Of a stretch of 10,319 nt of DNA, positions 1-6,667 are shown in pieces (the stretch's first letter is position 1; each line of letters starts with the position of its first letter). The stretch is from NCBI GenBank assembly GCA_964547515.1, contig CAZJOA010000101.1, positions 1-10,319 of the forward strand, read 5' to 3'. The DNA is from UBA11524 sp964547515 (lineage in GTDB: Bacteria; Bacillota; Clostridia; Christensenellales; Aristaeellaceae). The notes under the pieces are model-generated. The model saw nothing but the letters and a program-made list of their open reading frames with translations, did not search any database and was not told the DNA's origin. The translations under genes were made by a program, and so were the position numbers.

Positions 1-59
1 TTTGTGCAGCAAAATCATGGCCGAACTGTGTCCCGTCCATGAAAATTTACAAATTTGCT

Positions 60-88
60 TTCCCAACCCCATGGTTATGTGCTATAAT
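60..88 (+). promoter_or_regulatory. Extended -10 promoter of the maf-mre-rodA operon
   Basis: A perfect TATAAT lies at 83-88 and is preceded directly by TGC at 80-82, giving an extended -10 element. At the standard 17-bp spacing, TTCCCA (60-65) matches the -35 consensus TTGACA at four of six positions. Transcription should start near 94-96, leaving a leader of about 75 nt before maf. The flanking DNA (51-125) is more A/T-rich than the genes. No other convincing promoter was seen before the terminator at 8687, so this one probably drives all seven genes. This is inferred from sequence only. Confidence 0.75.
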
Positions 89-124
89 AGAGAATGGAAT
101 GTTATACTGCTTGCTTTATGGCAA

Positions 125-149
125 TGTCGGGCGGCATTCCCCCACGACA
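125..149 (+). other. Small hairpin in the maf leader
   Basis: TGTCG (125-129) pairs with CGACA (145-149). Two further G-C pairs (130-131 with 142-143) are possible across a bulged A at 144, around a loop of about 10 nt. It lies in the predicted 5' leader, 8 nt before the AGGAGG of maf. It has no T-tract and no recognisable riboswitch core. It could modulate translation or may be a chance structure in G/C-rich DNA. Confidence 0.25.
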
Positions 150-171
150 GAGATTTCAGGAGGATACCCTG

Positions 172-738
172 ATGAACGATACGCCCCTGATCCTGGCCTC
201 GGCCTCGCCGCGCCGCCGGGAATTGCTCTCGCTGACCGGGCTCCCCTTCCAGGTGGATGCGCCCGATGTGGACGAAAGCTGCACGCTGCCCCCGCGGGAG
301 GCGGTGCAGGAGCTGTCCCGGCGCAAGGCGCTCGCGGCTTCGGCCATGCACCCCGGATGCGCCATCCTCGCGGCGGACACCCTCGTCTCCGTCGACGAAC
401 AGGCGCTCGGCAAGCCCCACGATGCCCCCGATGCATGCCGCATGCTGAGCATGCTCTCCGGGCGGTGGCATCAGGTGTACACCGGGGTGACGGTCATCGC
501 GCCGGATGGGACGCTGCGCTGCGAGGCGGACACGACCGATGTGCACTTCGAACCCATGACGGACGAAGCCATCCGCCGCTATGTGTCCACCGGCGAACCC
601 ATGGACAAGGCCGGCGCGTATGCCGTGCAGGGCATCGCCGGGCTGTGGATCGATCAGCTGCGCGGCAGTCACACCAATGTCATCGGACTGCCCATGAGCC
701 TGACCCGCCGTCTGCTGGAAGAAAGCGGCCTGCTGTAA
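172..738 (+). CDS. maf: Maf-family nucleoside triphosphate pyrophosphatase (dTTP/UTP-type)
   Basis: This is a 188-residue protein, the usual length for the Maf/HAM1-like fold. Family enzymes hydrolyse non-canonical or excess nucleoside triphosphates to the monophosphate plus pyrophosphate in the cytoplasm. Visible motifs are SASPRR (residues 10-15, substrate/phosphate binding), AADT with the presumed catalytic Asp69, GKP (80-82), SGRWHQVYTG (96-105), DKAGAY (145-150) followed by VQG, and NVIGLP (169-174). The DKAGAY and AADT patterns fit the YhdE/Bacillus Maf branch (dTTP/UTP) better than the YceF (m7GTP) branch; this is a family inference. The ATG at 172 was chosen because AGGAGG (158-163) sits 8 nt upstream and the SASPRR motif then starts at residue 10. 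An in-frame ATG at 94 lies at the predicted transcription start and adds unrelated sequence. It is the first gene of the operon, and maf beside mreB is a classic Bacillota arrangement linked to septum formation. Confidence 0.95.
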   Translation: MNDTPLILASASPRRRELLSLTGLPFQVDAPDVDESCTLPPREAVQELSRRKALAASAMHPGCAILAADTLVSVDEQALGKPHDAPDACRMLSMLSGRWHQVYTGVTVIAPDGTLRCEADTTDVHFEPMTDEAIRRYVSTGEPMDKAGAYAVQGIAGLWIDQLRGSHTNVIGLPMSLTRRLLEESGLL

Positions 739-776
739 GCCATCCCCCCATGAGATCAGAAAAAGGATGAAAGCAT

Positions 777-1799
777 ATGCATTTTTTTGCCCCCGATATT
801 GGTATTGACCTCGGCTCGTCCAACACGCAGGTCTACGTGAAAAAGCGCGGCATCGTCATCAGCGAACCGACGCTGGTGGTCGTTTCCGGCACGAACAAGA
901 AGCAGGTGCAGTCCGTCGGTGACGATGCGCGTCATCTGCTGGGCCGCATGAACGACAGCCGCACCGTCATCCACCCCATCCGCAACGGTGCCATCGCCGA
1001 TTTCGACATGACATCGCTGCTGCTGAAATACTTCGTGCGCAAGGCCATCGGCGTCAGCAATGTGGTCAAGCCCAAGGTCGTCGTCGCCGTGCCCGCCGGG
1101 CTGGACGATGTGAACCGCAAGGCTATCACCGAGGCCGTCCACATGGCCGGCGCAAAGAAGGTCTATCTGGTGGAGAAGCCCTTCGCGGCGGCGCTGGGCT
1201 CCAATCTGCCCGTGTACGACCCCATCGGCTCGATGGTCGTCGACATCGGCGGCGGCACCACCGATGCGGCCGTCGTCTCCCTCGGCGGGCTGGTCGTCAG
1301 CCAGTCCATCCCCGTCGGCGGCACGAAGATGGACGAGGCCATCATCAACCACATCAAGCGCGAATTCAACATGCTCATCGGCGACCGCACCGCTGAGGAC
1401 GTCAAGATCGACCTGGCCTCCGCCATGTCCGTGGAGGAGGATCGCAGCGTGCGCATCCGTGGCCGCGACCTGCTCTCGCCCCAGGCCATGGACATCGAAT
1501 ACACCTCCCGACAGGCCTGCATGGCCGTCCATGAGCCCTGCCGCGCCATCATCGCCGCCATCCGCTGGGTGCTCGAACGCACGCCCCCCGAGCTCGCCGC
1601 CGACATCATGCGCAACGGCATCCACCTGACAGGCCGCGTCGCTCAGCTCTACGGCATGGATCAGTTCATCGCCACCGAGCTGGGCATCCCCGTGCTCATC
1701 GCCAAGGAGCCAGGTGACTGCACCGCCCTGGGTCTGGGCTACATCGTGGAGAACATGCCCATGCTCCAGGAGCAGGGCCGCATGCCCAGCCTCGGCTGA
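777..1799 (+). CDS. mreB: MreB actin-like cell-shape protein with altered ATPase residues
   Basis: MreB forms membrane-associated actin-like filaments that direct lateral peptidoglycan synthesis with MreC, MreD, PBP2 and RodA. The 340-residue length is normal. Phosphate-1 is DLGSSNT (11-17), the connect-1 region is VPAGLDDV onward (105-146), and phosphate-2 is an intact VVDIGGGTTD (154-163). MDEAIIN and LIGDRTAED follow, and the C terminus contains GDCTALGLG. Key positions differ from the family. The glutamate preceding Pro in the EEP motif (E143 in E. coli) is Lys134, the Asp of GGD (E. coli D192) is Thr183, and the adenosine motif LTGGGA reads LTGRVA (284-289). The fold is clearly MreB, but ATP hydrolysis may be weak or absent. 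A short amphipathic N terminus (MHFF) could contact membrane. The ATG at 777 has a modest AAAGG upstream at 10 nt. The gene starts 38 nt after maf and shares its transcript. Mbl-like paralogues are an alternative, but they keep the Asp. Confidence 0.93.
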   Translation: MHFFAPDIGIDLGSSNTQVYVKKRGIVISEPTLVVVSGTNKKQVQSVGDDARHLLGRMNDSRTVIHPIRNGAIADFDMTSLLLKYFVRKAIGVSNVVKPKVVVAVPAGLDDVNRKAITEAVHMAGAKKVYLVEKPFAAALGSNLPVYDPIGSMVVDIGGGTTDAAVVSLGGLVVSQSIPVGGTKMDEAIINHIKREFNMLIGDRTAEDVKIDLASAMSVEEDRSVRIRGRDLLSPQAMDIEYTSRQACMAVHEPCRAIIAAIRWVLERTPPELAADIMRNGIHLTGRVAQLYGMDQFIATELGIPVLIAKEPGDCTALGLGYIVENMPMLQEQGRMPSLG

Positions 1800-1826
1800 T
1801 TACCCTGATGATATGAGGTGACCAAC

Positions 1827-3452
1827 ATGGCCAAACGCCATCCCGCGAAGGAGCAGCAGAAGAAGAATCCCTTCCTGCCCGATCCTGACGAATACGACTT
1901 TGACGACGATCTGGACAGCGTGACCCGCAACCTCCCCACCGAGGAGGACTATCTCCCCCGCGAGGAGGAGGAAGCCGACGACGAGCCCGTCACCGAGGGC
2001 ATCAGCCGCAGCGGCGTGCGCATGATCGGCCTCAAGCCCGCCGCGGACGAGCCGTCCGGCGAGGAGGACTTCGACTTCACGCCCGCTGACGATGCGGACG
2101 ATGCGGATGATGAGGACGATGACCTCACCGCGCCGCGCCGCACCACGGCCGAAGCGGCGGACGACCCCGCCCCCGTGACCCGCACCCGCACGAAGAAGCA
2201 GATGCGCCACCTGCTCTCCGAAAAGGAGAAAAAGGACAAAAAGGACAAAAAGGCAAAGAAGCCGCGCGGCGCGAACCTCCGCATCGCACTGCTCGTCACC
2301 GTCACGACGCTCCTCCTGCTCATCATCGGCATGATGCTGCTCTCCCGGACGATGATGCCTGACACCGCGCTGCTCAAAGCCCCCGAGGAAGCCGTTTCCG
2401 GTGCACTCGCGCCCGTCCAGGGCTTCTTCAGTGGCATCGTCGACGACATCGCCGGGTACTTCCGCCGCGTCAAGCTCCGCGATAACCTCGAGCAGGCCTA
2501 TATCGACCTGCTTTCCGTCAACGAGGAGCTGTACATCACCTCCGCGCTGGTGCAGGAGTACGCCGACCGCCTCGCCATGTATGAGGACATCGACGAGGAG
2601 ATGCAGCAGAACCTCGGCCTGAATCCCCTCCGCTGCCAGGTCATCGGGCGGGAACAGGGCAACTACTTCTCCACCTTCACCATCAACCGCGGCAGCCGCG
2701 ACGGCCTTGAGCCTTACATGGCCGTGACCCTTTCCGGTGCGCTGGTCGGCTTCACCGAAGAGGTCTACGACACCACCGCCACCGTCCGCACCATCATCGA
2801 CTCCAATGCCTCCATCTCCGGCCTCATCCAGTCCAGCCGCGATCAGGGCATCGTCTCCGGCACGCTCGGCGTCAACGGCGAACCCATGTGCCGCATGTAT
2901 TACCTGCCCGATGACCACCTCCCCCGTCCCGGCGACGTGGTCGTCACCTCCGGCGTGGGCATGTCCTTCCCCAAGGGCATCCCGATCGGCACCGTGCGCG
3001 AATCCACCCGCGGCATGGAGAGCAACAAGCAGTACATCGTCGTTGCCCCTTCGGCTGACTTCGAGCACATCGAGTATGTGATCGTCTACCGCTACAAGCC
3101 GGCGGCTGAGGCCGTCGAAGGCCGCGAAAACACCGCCACCTACAACGAATACGTCGCGACGGTGACGGCGCGTCCCTACCCGACGCTGCGCATCGGCTCG
3201 ACCCTGCGCTTCGGTGAGACGGCGACCCCCGCACCCACCGCGACCGCCACCCCCGCACCCAGCGTCAGCCCCACCCCCACACCTACCGCGTCCCCCACGC
3301 CCACGGCGACCCCTGCCACCTCCGTCGGCCCGGCGCTGGAATACCAGTCCTCCCTCCTCGGCCCGACCGCCACGCCCACCGCGTCCCCCACGCCCTCGCC
3401 CACGCCCGTCCTCGTCATTGACCCGGACAGCTTCACCTGGGAGGAGGAATAA
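1827..3452 (+). CDS. mreC: MreC cell-shape protein with long cytoplasmic and outer extensions
   Basis: MreC is a bitopic scaffold linking MreB filaments to PBP2 outside the membrane. This one has 541 residues, against roughly 280-330 usually. Order: a Glu/Asp-rich cytoplasmic region (1-130), a lysine cluster rich in KKDKK (132-145), one transmembrane helix (about 153-173), and a helical or coiled-coil stretch (about 212-258). The MreC beta domains follow (about 261-423), with the family signatures SGALVG, a D-S-N-A-S-I segment, and GDVVVTSGVG before FPKGIPIG. A tail follows (424-541) with a Pro/Thr/Ser/Ala-rich low-complexity stretch (about 465-527) ending in WEEE. The ATG at 1827 was chosen because GAGGTG (1815-1820) lies 6 nt before it. 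A GTG at 1818 is in frame but is part of that ribosome site. mreD begins 3 nt after the stop. The core call is firm; the role of the extensions is unknown. Confidence 0.93.
   Translation: MAKRHPAKEQQKKNPFLPDPDEYDFDDDLDSVTRNLPTEEDYLPREEEEADDEPVTEGISRSGVRMIGLKPAADEPSGEEDFDFTPADDADDADDEDDDLTAPRRTTAEAADDPAPVTRTRTKKQMRHLLSEKEKKDKKDKKAKKPRGANLRIALLVTVTTLLLLIIGMMLLSRTMMPDTALLKAPEEAVSGALAPVQGFFSGIVDDIAGYFRRVKLRDNLEQAYIDLLSVNEELYITSALVQEYADRLAMYEDIDEEMQQNLGLNPLRCQVIGREQGNYFSTFTINRGSRDGLEPYMAVTLSGALVGFTEEVYDTTATVRTIIDSNASISGLIQSSRDQGIVSGTLGVNGEPMCRMYYLPDDHLPRPGDVVVTSGVGMSFPKGIPIGTVRESTRGMESNKQYIVVAPSADFEHIEYVIVYRYKPAAEAVEGRENTATYNEYVATVTARPYPTLRIGSTLRFGETATPAPTATATPAPSVSPTPTPTASPTPTATPATSVGPALEYQSSLLGPTATPTASPTPSPTPVLVIDPDSFTWEEE
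3225..3410 (+). repeat. Low-complexity Pro/Thr-coding repeat inside mreC
   Basis: This part of mreC is built from C-rich codons for Pro, Thr, Ala and Ser. An exact 18-bp copy starting ACCGCGTCC occurs at 3285-3302 and again at 3378-3395, 93 bp apart, which keeps the reading frame (31 codons). It encodes repeated T-A-S-P-T-P units. Such tracts tend to change length by slippage or recombination. The encoded segment lies outside the membrane and is probably disordered. Confidence 0.7.
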
Positions 3453-3455
3453 GCC

Positions 3456-4049
3456 ATGCGACAGGCCATTCTCCGCCAGGTGCGGCTGATGCTCGCCATT
3501 CTGCTGGGCTACCTGCTCCAGGTCAGCGTGATGCCCTATTTCCGCGTCGGGGACATGACAGCCAGCCTGCTCATCGCCATGATGGCCATCGTGACGGTGG
3601 GCTACGGGCTGCTGCGCGGCTTCTGGGCCGGCATGATCTACGGCATCGTGATGGAGACCATGCTGCCCACCGTGTCCATGCTGAATCTGCTGTTCTATCC
3701 GGCCTCGTCGCTGCTGTGCGGCGTGATCTTCGCCGACAAGAGCGAATCCCGCCTCCAGGTCGAGCGCTCCACCGGCCGCAGAGGACGCAATGTCAGCCCC
3801 CTGCTGCGAACCGTCCTCTGCGCGGCACTCAATGTCATCCTCTATGAGATCGTCAACCTGATCTTCATGTACCTCAGCGGCGCGACACTGACCGGCGCGC
3901 TCATCCGGCGCAGCCTGACCAATGTCCTGGCGACCACTGCCCTCACCGCGCTCATCATGCTGCCGGTGCGCAAGCTCCTGGGCTTCCGCAAGGTCATCGA
4001 CGTCCCCAAGGCCGAGCTGCGCTTCGATCACCGCCCTGCCCGGGACTGA
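3456..4049 (+). CDS. mreD: MreD rod-shape membrane protein
   Basis: MreD is a small polytopic membrane protein of the elongasome that acts with MreC to regulate PBP2/RodA. The 197-residue product has an N-terminal basic MRQAILRQVR followed by several hydrophobic segments (about 11-27, 34-55, 58-66 with 74-92, 114-136 and 147-172). A Gly-rich helix containing GFWAGMIYGIVMETM matches the conserved MreD pattern of small residues before an acidic residue. The C terminus is basic and cytoplasmic. The Shine-Dalgarno GGAGG (3443-3447) lies within the last codons of mreC, and only 3 nt separate the two genes, which suggests translational coupling. MreD sequences are poorly conserved, so the call rests on topology, length and position between mreC and PBP2. 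Confidence 0.9.
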   Translation: MRQAILRQVRLMLAILLGYLLQVSVMPYFRVGDMTASLLIAMMAIVTVGYGLLRGFWAGMIYGIVMETMLPTVSMLNLLFYPASSLLCGVIFADKSESRLQVERSTGRRGRNVSPLLRTVLCAALNVILYEIVNLIFMYLSGATLTGALIRRSLTNVLATTALTALIMLPVRKLLGFRKVIDVPKAELRFDHRPARD

Positions 4050-4072
4050 ATTCCCCCGAAAGGAGGCGCTTT

Positions 4073-6646
4073 ATGAGCAATATCTCCCAGCGTGACCCCC
4101 ATAAGGCCATCAGCTGGCGCTTTATCCTCTTTATCTTCATCCTGCTGGCCATGTTCGGCTACCTCGTCAGCGGCCTGGTTCGCCTTCAGCTCATGAACAG
4201 CGAGGAATACGCCGAAAAGGCCGAATCCGTCCGCACGAAGACCATCGTCCTGCGCGACAAACGCGGCAATATCACCGATGCGGATTCCGTCATCCTCGCC
4301 AAGGACGAGCTGGTCTACAACATCACCTTCTACAAGGACGGCTCCAACGTGTCCAAGAAGGACTATTATCAGTACACCCAGTCCATCGTCGAGACCCTCG
4401 AGATCATCGAGCGCAATGGCGGCTCCCTCGCCTTCGAATACGACATTCGCCGCGATGAGGAGACCGGCGAGTGGATCTTCGACTTCGGTTCGGGCGTGTC
4501 CGAGAGCGTCCTGGCCACCCGCGAGAGCCAGTGGCGCTCCAACAACTACGTCACCGCGAAGAGCTACCCCACCGCCGAAGCCTGCCTTCAGCGCCTGAAG
4601 CGCAAATACCGCATCGTCCAGAACGACGAAGACCTCGCGGCCTTCCGGGAGATCGAAAAGGACGACAAGACCCAATACGACTTCATCCTGCTGGACGAAA
4701 GCACCATGCTCAAGGTCATGGCCGTCTACGCCGAGATGCAGATGAACCTGTTCAACTCCCTGCCCATCCCCATCGCCAAGGACGTGGCCTACGAGACGGT
4801 CATCGAGATCGAGACCAAATCCATGACCCTGCCCGGCATGGGCGTGGAGATCGGCACGAAGCGCGTCTATCCCAAGCATACCCTGGCCGCGCAGATCATC
4901 GGCTATGTGGGCAAGATCCCCAGCCGGACGAAGTGGCTGGAGCTGCAGGCGGAGGGCTACAGCTACAACGACACCATCGGCCGCGACGGCATCGAATATT
5001 CGATGGAATCCTGGCTGACGGCGTCCTCCAACCGCACACAGGGCAGCCGCGTCGTTGAGCGTGACAACTTCTCGACCATCGTCCGCGAATTGTCCTACAC
5101 CGAGCCGGAGGCCGGCAACAATGTCAAGCTGACCATCCGCTCCGCCTATCAGCAGCAGGCCGAACGCTTCATCGCCAACAATGTCGAACAGATCCGCGAC
5201 AAGCAGGAGGCCCTCATGGTGGACTCCTCCTGGCTGGAATCCAACCGCACCGACATCGCCAAGCGCAATTGGGAGCAGTACCCCCTCGAATTGGCCGAGC
5301 ACGGCGTCATGGTCGTGCTGGACATGAAGGATCGCGTGCTGGCCATGGCGAACTTCCCCACCTACGACCTGAATGCCCTGGTCGCCGGTGGCGCTGAGGC
5401 CCGCGCCATCCTCGCCGATGACCGCAACCTCATGCTGAACTACGCCATCGGTTCGCGTGCCACGCCCGGCTCGATCTTCAAGATGGTCACGGGCTTCGGC
5501 GTATTGGCCGAGGGCGAACTCGCCCCCACCGAGCGCTTCACCGACATGGGCTACTACACCAAATACAACGCGGACGAATCCACCGCGCCCAAATGCTGGA
5601 TCTCCGAGGGGCAGCGCGGCAAGCACGCCGCTCAGACCATCGTCGATGCCATCCAGAACTCGTGCAACTTCTTCTTCTACGAGATGGGCGACCGTCTGGG
5701 CGAGGAGCGGCTGTACCGCTACGCCTCCCTCTTCGGCCTGACCAGCCTGACGGGCATCGACCTCCCCGGCGAGGTGCGCAGCGTCGTCGGCAGCCAGAAC
5801 ACCCTCTACGACCCCACCAAGGCGCTGGGTGAGGCATATCAGGATACGTCCATGCCCATCATCGTCTACAACTCCCTCAAGACCCACCTGAAGAAATGCG
5901 GCACGTCCCGCGGCCTGGAATACGAGGACGAACGCCTCTCCGCCTGCGCCAAGCGCCTGATGGACATGGCGCTCAACTACGCGCAGGGCGAGTGGGTCGC
6001 CCAGATGCGTATCATCCTCATGGAGGAACTGGGCATGACCAAGGAGATGGTCTACCTCAGCGCCGTCATCCAGGATGCCTACAACTACCTGAACGACATC
6101 AAATGGGGCGGCCAGCAGACCATCCTGACGGCCATCGGGCAGTCCGTCACCACCATCACCCCCATTGCGGCGGCACGCTACGTCGCGGCGGTGGCCAACG
6201 GCGGATACATCTACAATGTGTCCATCATCGACTCCATCATCAGCCCCGAGGGCGAGATCCTCTCCCAGCGCGAACCCACCCTCGTCAATCAGCTGGAAGA
6301 CCCCAACGGCTACATGTCCCTCATCCGCAAGGGCATGGAGGGCGTTACCGACGATACCGGTACGGCACGCAAATACTTCAGCGGCTACCCCAAGGTGCAG
6401 GAAGTCATCGCTGCAAAAACGGGTACGGCACAGGTCACATCCATCGACCTGGAGAACAACGCCTGGTTCGTCTGCTTCGCCCCCAACGATGAGCCCGAGA
6501 TCGCCATCTGCGTCTTCATCCCCCATGGCTATTCCGGCGGTATGGCTTCTATCGCCGCCCGTGACTTCATCAACTGGTATCTGGATCAGACCGAGCTGCG
6601 CACGACGGACTATGTGCTGCCGGCCGGCAACTCCCTCGCGCCGTAA
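4073..6646 (+). CDS. mrdA: Penicillin-binding protein 2, class B peptidoglycan transpeptidase
   Basis: This is the elongation-specific DD-transpeptidase that crosslinks strands made by RodA. It is anchored by one N-terminal transmembrane helix (about residues 15-38). The pedestal/dimerisation domain follows (about 50-360). It includes RGNITD, where the usual DRNG is altered, then LPGMGVEIGTKRVYP, a G-Y-V-G segment and the GRDGIEYSME signature. The transpeptidase domain starts near 407. Its three active-site motifs are intact: SIFK with nucleophile Ser467 and Lys470, Ser530-Cys-Asn532, and Lys782-Thr-Gly784. At 857 residues it is longer than many PBP2 proteins. Extra length lies in the pedestal region and in a charged helical insertion between SxN and KTG (roughly 577-676). 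AAAGGAGG (4059-4066) sits 6 nt before ATG. The gene ends in tandem TAA stops (6644-6649). Position between mreD and rodA supports PBP2 rather than a division or sporulation PBP. Confidence 0.93.
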   Translation: MSNISQRDPHKAISWRFILFIFILLAMFGYLVSGLVRLQLMNSEEYAEKAESVRTKTIVLRDKRGNITDADSVILAKDELVYNITFYKDGSNVSKKDYYQYTQSIVETLEIIERNGGSLAFEYDIRRDEETGEWIFDFGSGVSESVLATRESQWRSNNYVTAKSYPTAEACLQRLKRKYRIVQNDEDLAAFREIEKDDKTQYDFILLDESTMLKVMAVYAEMQMNLFNSLPIPIAKDVAYETVIEIETKSMTLPGMGVEIGTKRVYPKHTLAAQIIGYVGKIPSRTKWLELQAEGYSYNDTIGRDGIEYSMESWLTASSNRTQGSRVVERDNFSTIVRELSYTEPEAGNNVKLTIRSAYQQQAERFIANNVEQIRDKQEALMVDSSWLESNRTDIAKRNWEQYPLELAEHGVMVVLDMKDRVLAMANFPTYDLNALVAGGAEARAILADDRNLMLNYAIGSRATPGSIFKMVTGFGVLAEGELAPTERFTDMGYYTKYNADESTAPKCWISEGQRGKHAAQTIVDAIQNSCNFFFYEMGDRLGEERLYRYASLFGLTSLTGIDLPGEVRSVVGSQNTLYDPTKALGEAYQDTSMPIIVYNSLKTHLKKCGTSRGLEYEDERLSACAKRLMDMALNYAQGEWVAQMRIILMEELGMTKEMVYLSAVIQDAYNYLNDIKWGGQQTILTAIGQSVTTITPIAAARYVAAVANGGYIYNVSIIDSIISPEGEILSQREPTLVNQLEDPNGYMSLIRKGMEGVTDDTGTARKYFSGYPKVQEVIAAKTGTAQVTSIDLENNAWFVCFAPNDEPEIAICVFIPHGYSGGMASIAARDFINWYLDQTELRTTDYVLPAGNSLAP

Positions 6647-6667
6647 TAATCCCCCAAGGAGGCACAA

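Noticed and set aside
1..40. Possible start of a divergent minus-strand gene (ATG at 40-38, reading MDGTQFGHDFAAQ)
   Set aside because: Only 13 codons are visible and there is no Shine-Dalgarno sequence upstream on that strand, so it cannot be supported. The + strand frames here are also too short to identify.
94..171. Upstream ATG at 94 as the maf start
   Set aside because: It coincides with the predicted transcription start, has no ribosome site, and adds 26 residues not found in Maf proteins. AGGAGG points to 172.
750..770. Six-codon ATG frame (MRSEKG) between maf and mreB
   Set aside because: No ribosome site precedes it, and it overlaps the mreB ribosome-binding region. More likely chance.
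756..1625. A 289-codon minus-strand frame opposite mreB
   Set aside because: Biased Asp/Gly/His/Val composition, no recognisable motif, and fully covered by mreB.
1818..1820. GTG at 1818 as the mreC start
   Set aside because: It is part of the GAGGTG ribosome site that fits the ATG at 1827.
1800..4031. A 743-codon open frame on the minus strand opposite mreC and mreD
   Set aside because: Same cause. The sequence is low-complexity Gly/Arg/His/Asp and mirrors the acidic and Pro-rich parts of mreC.
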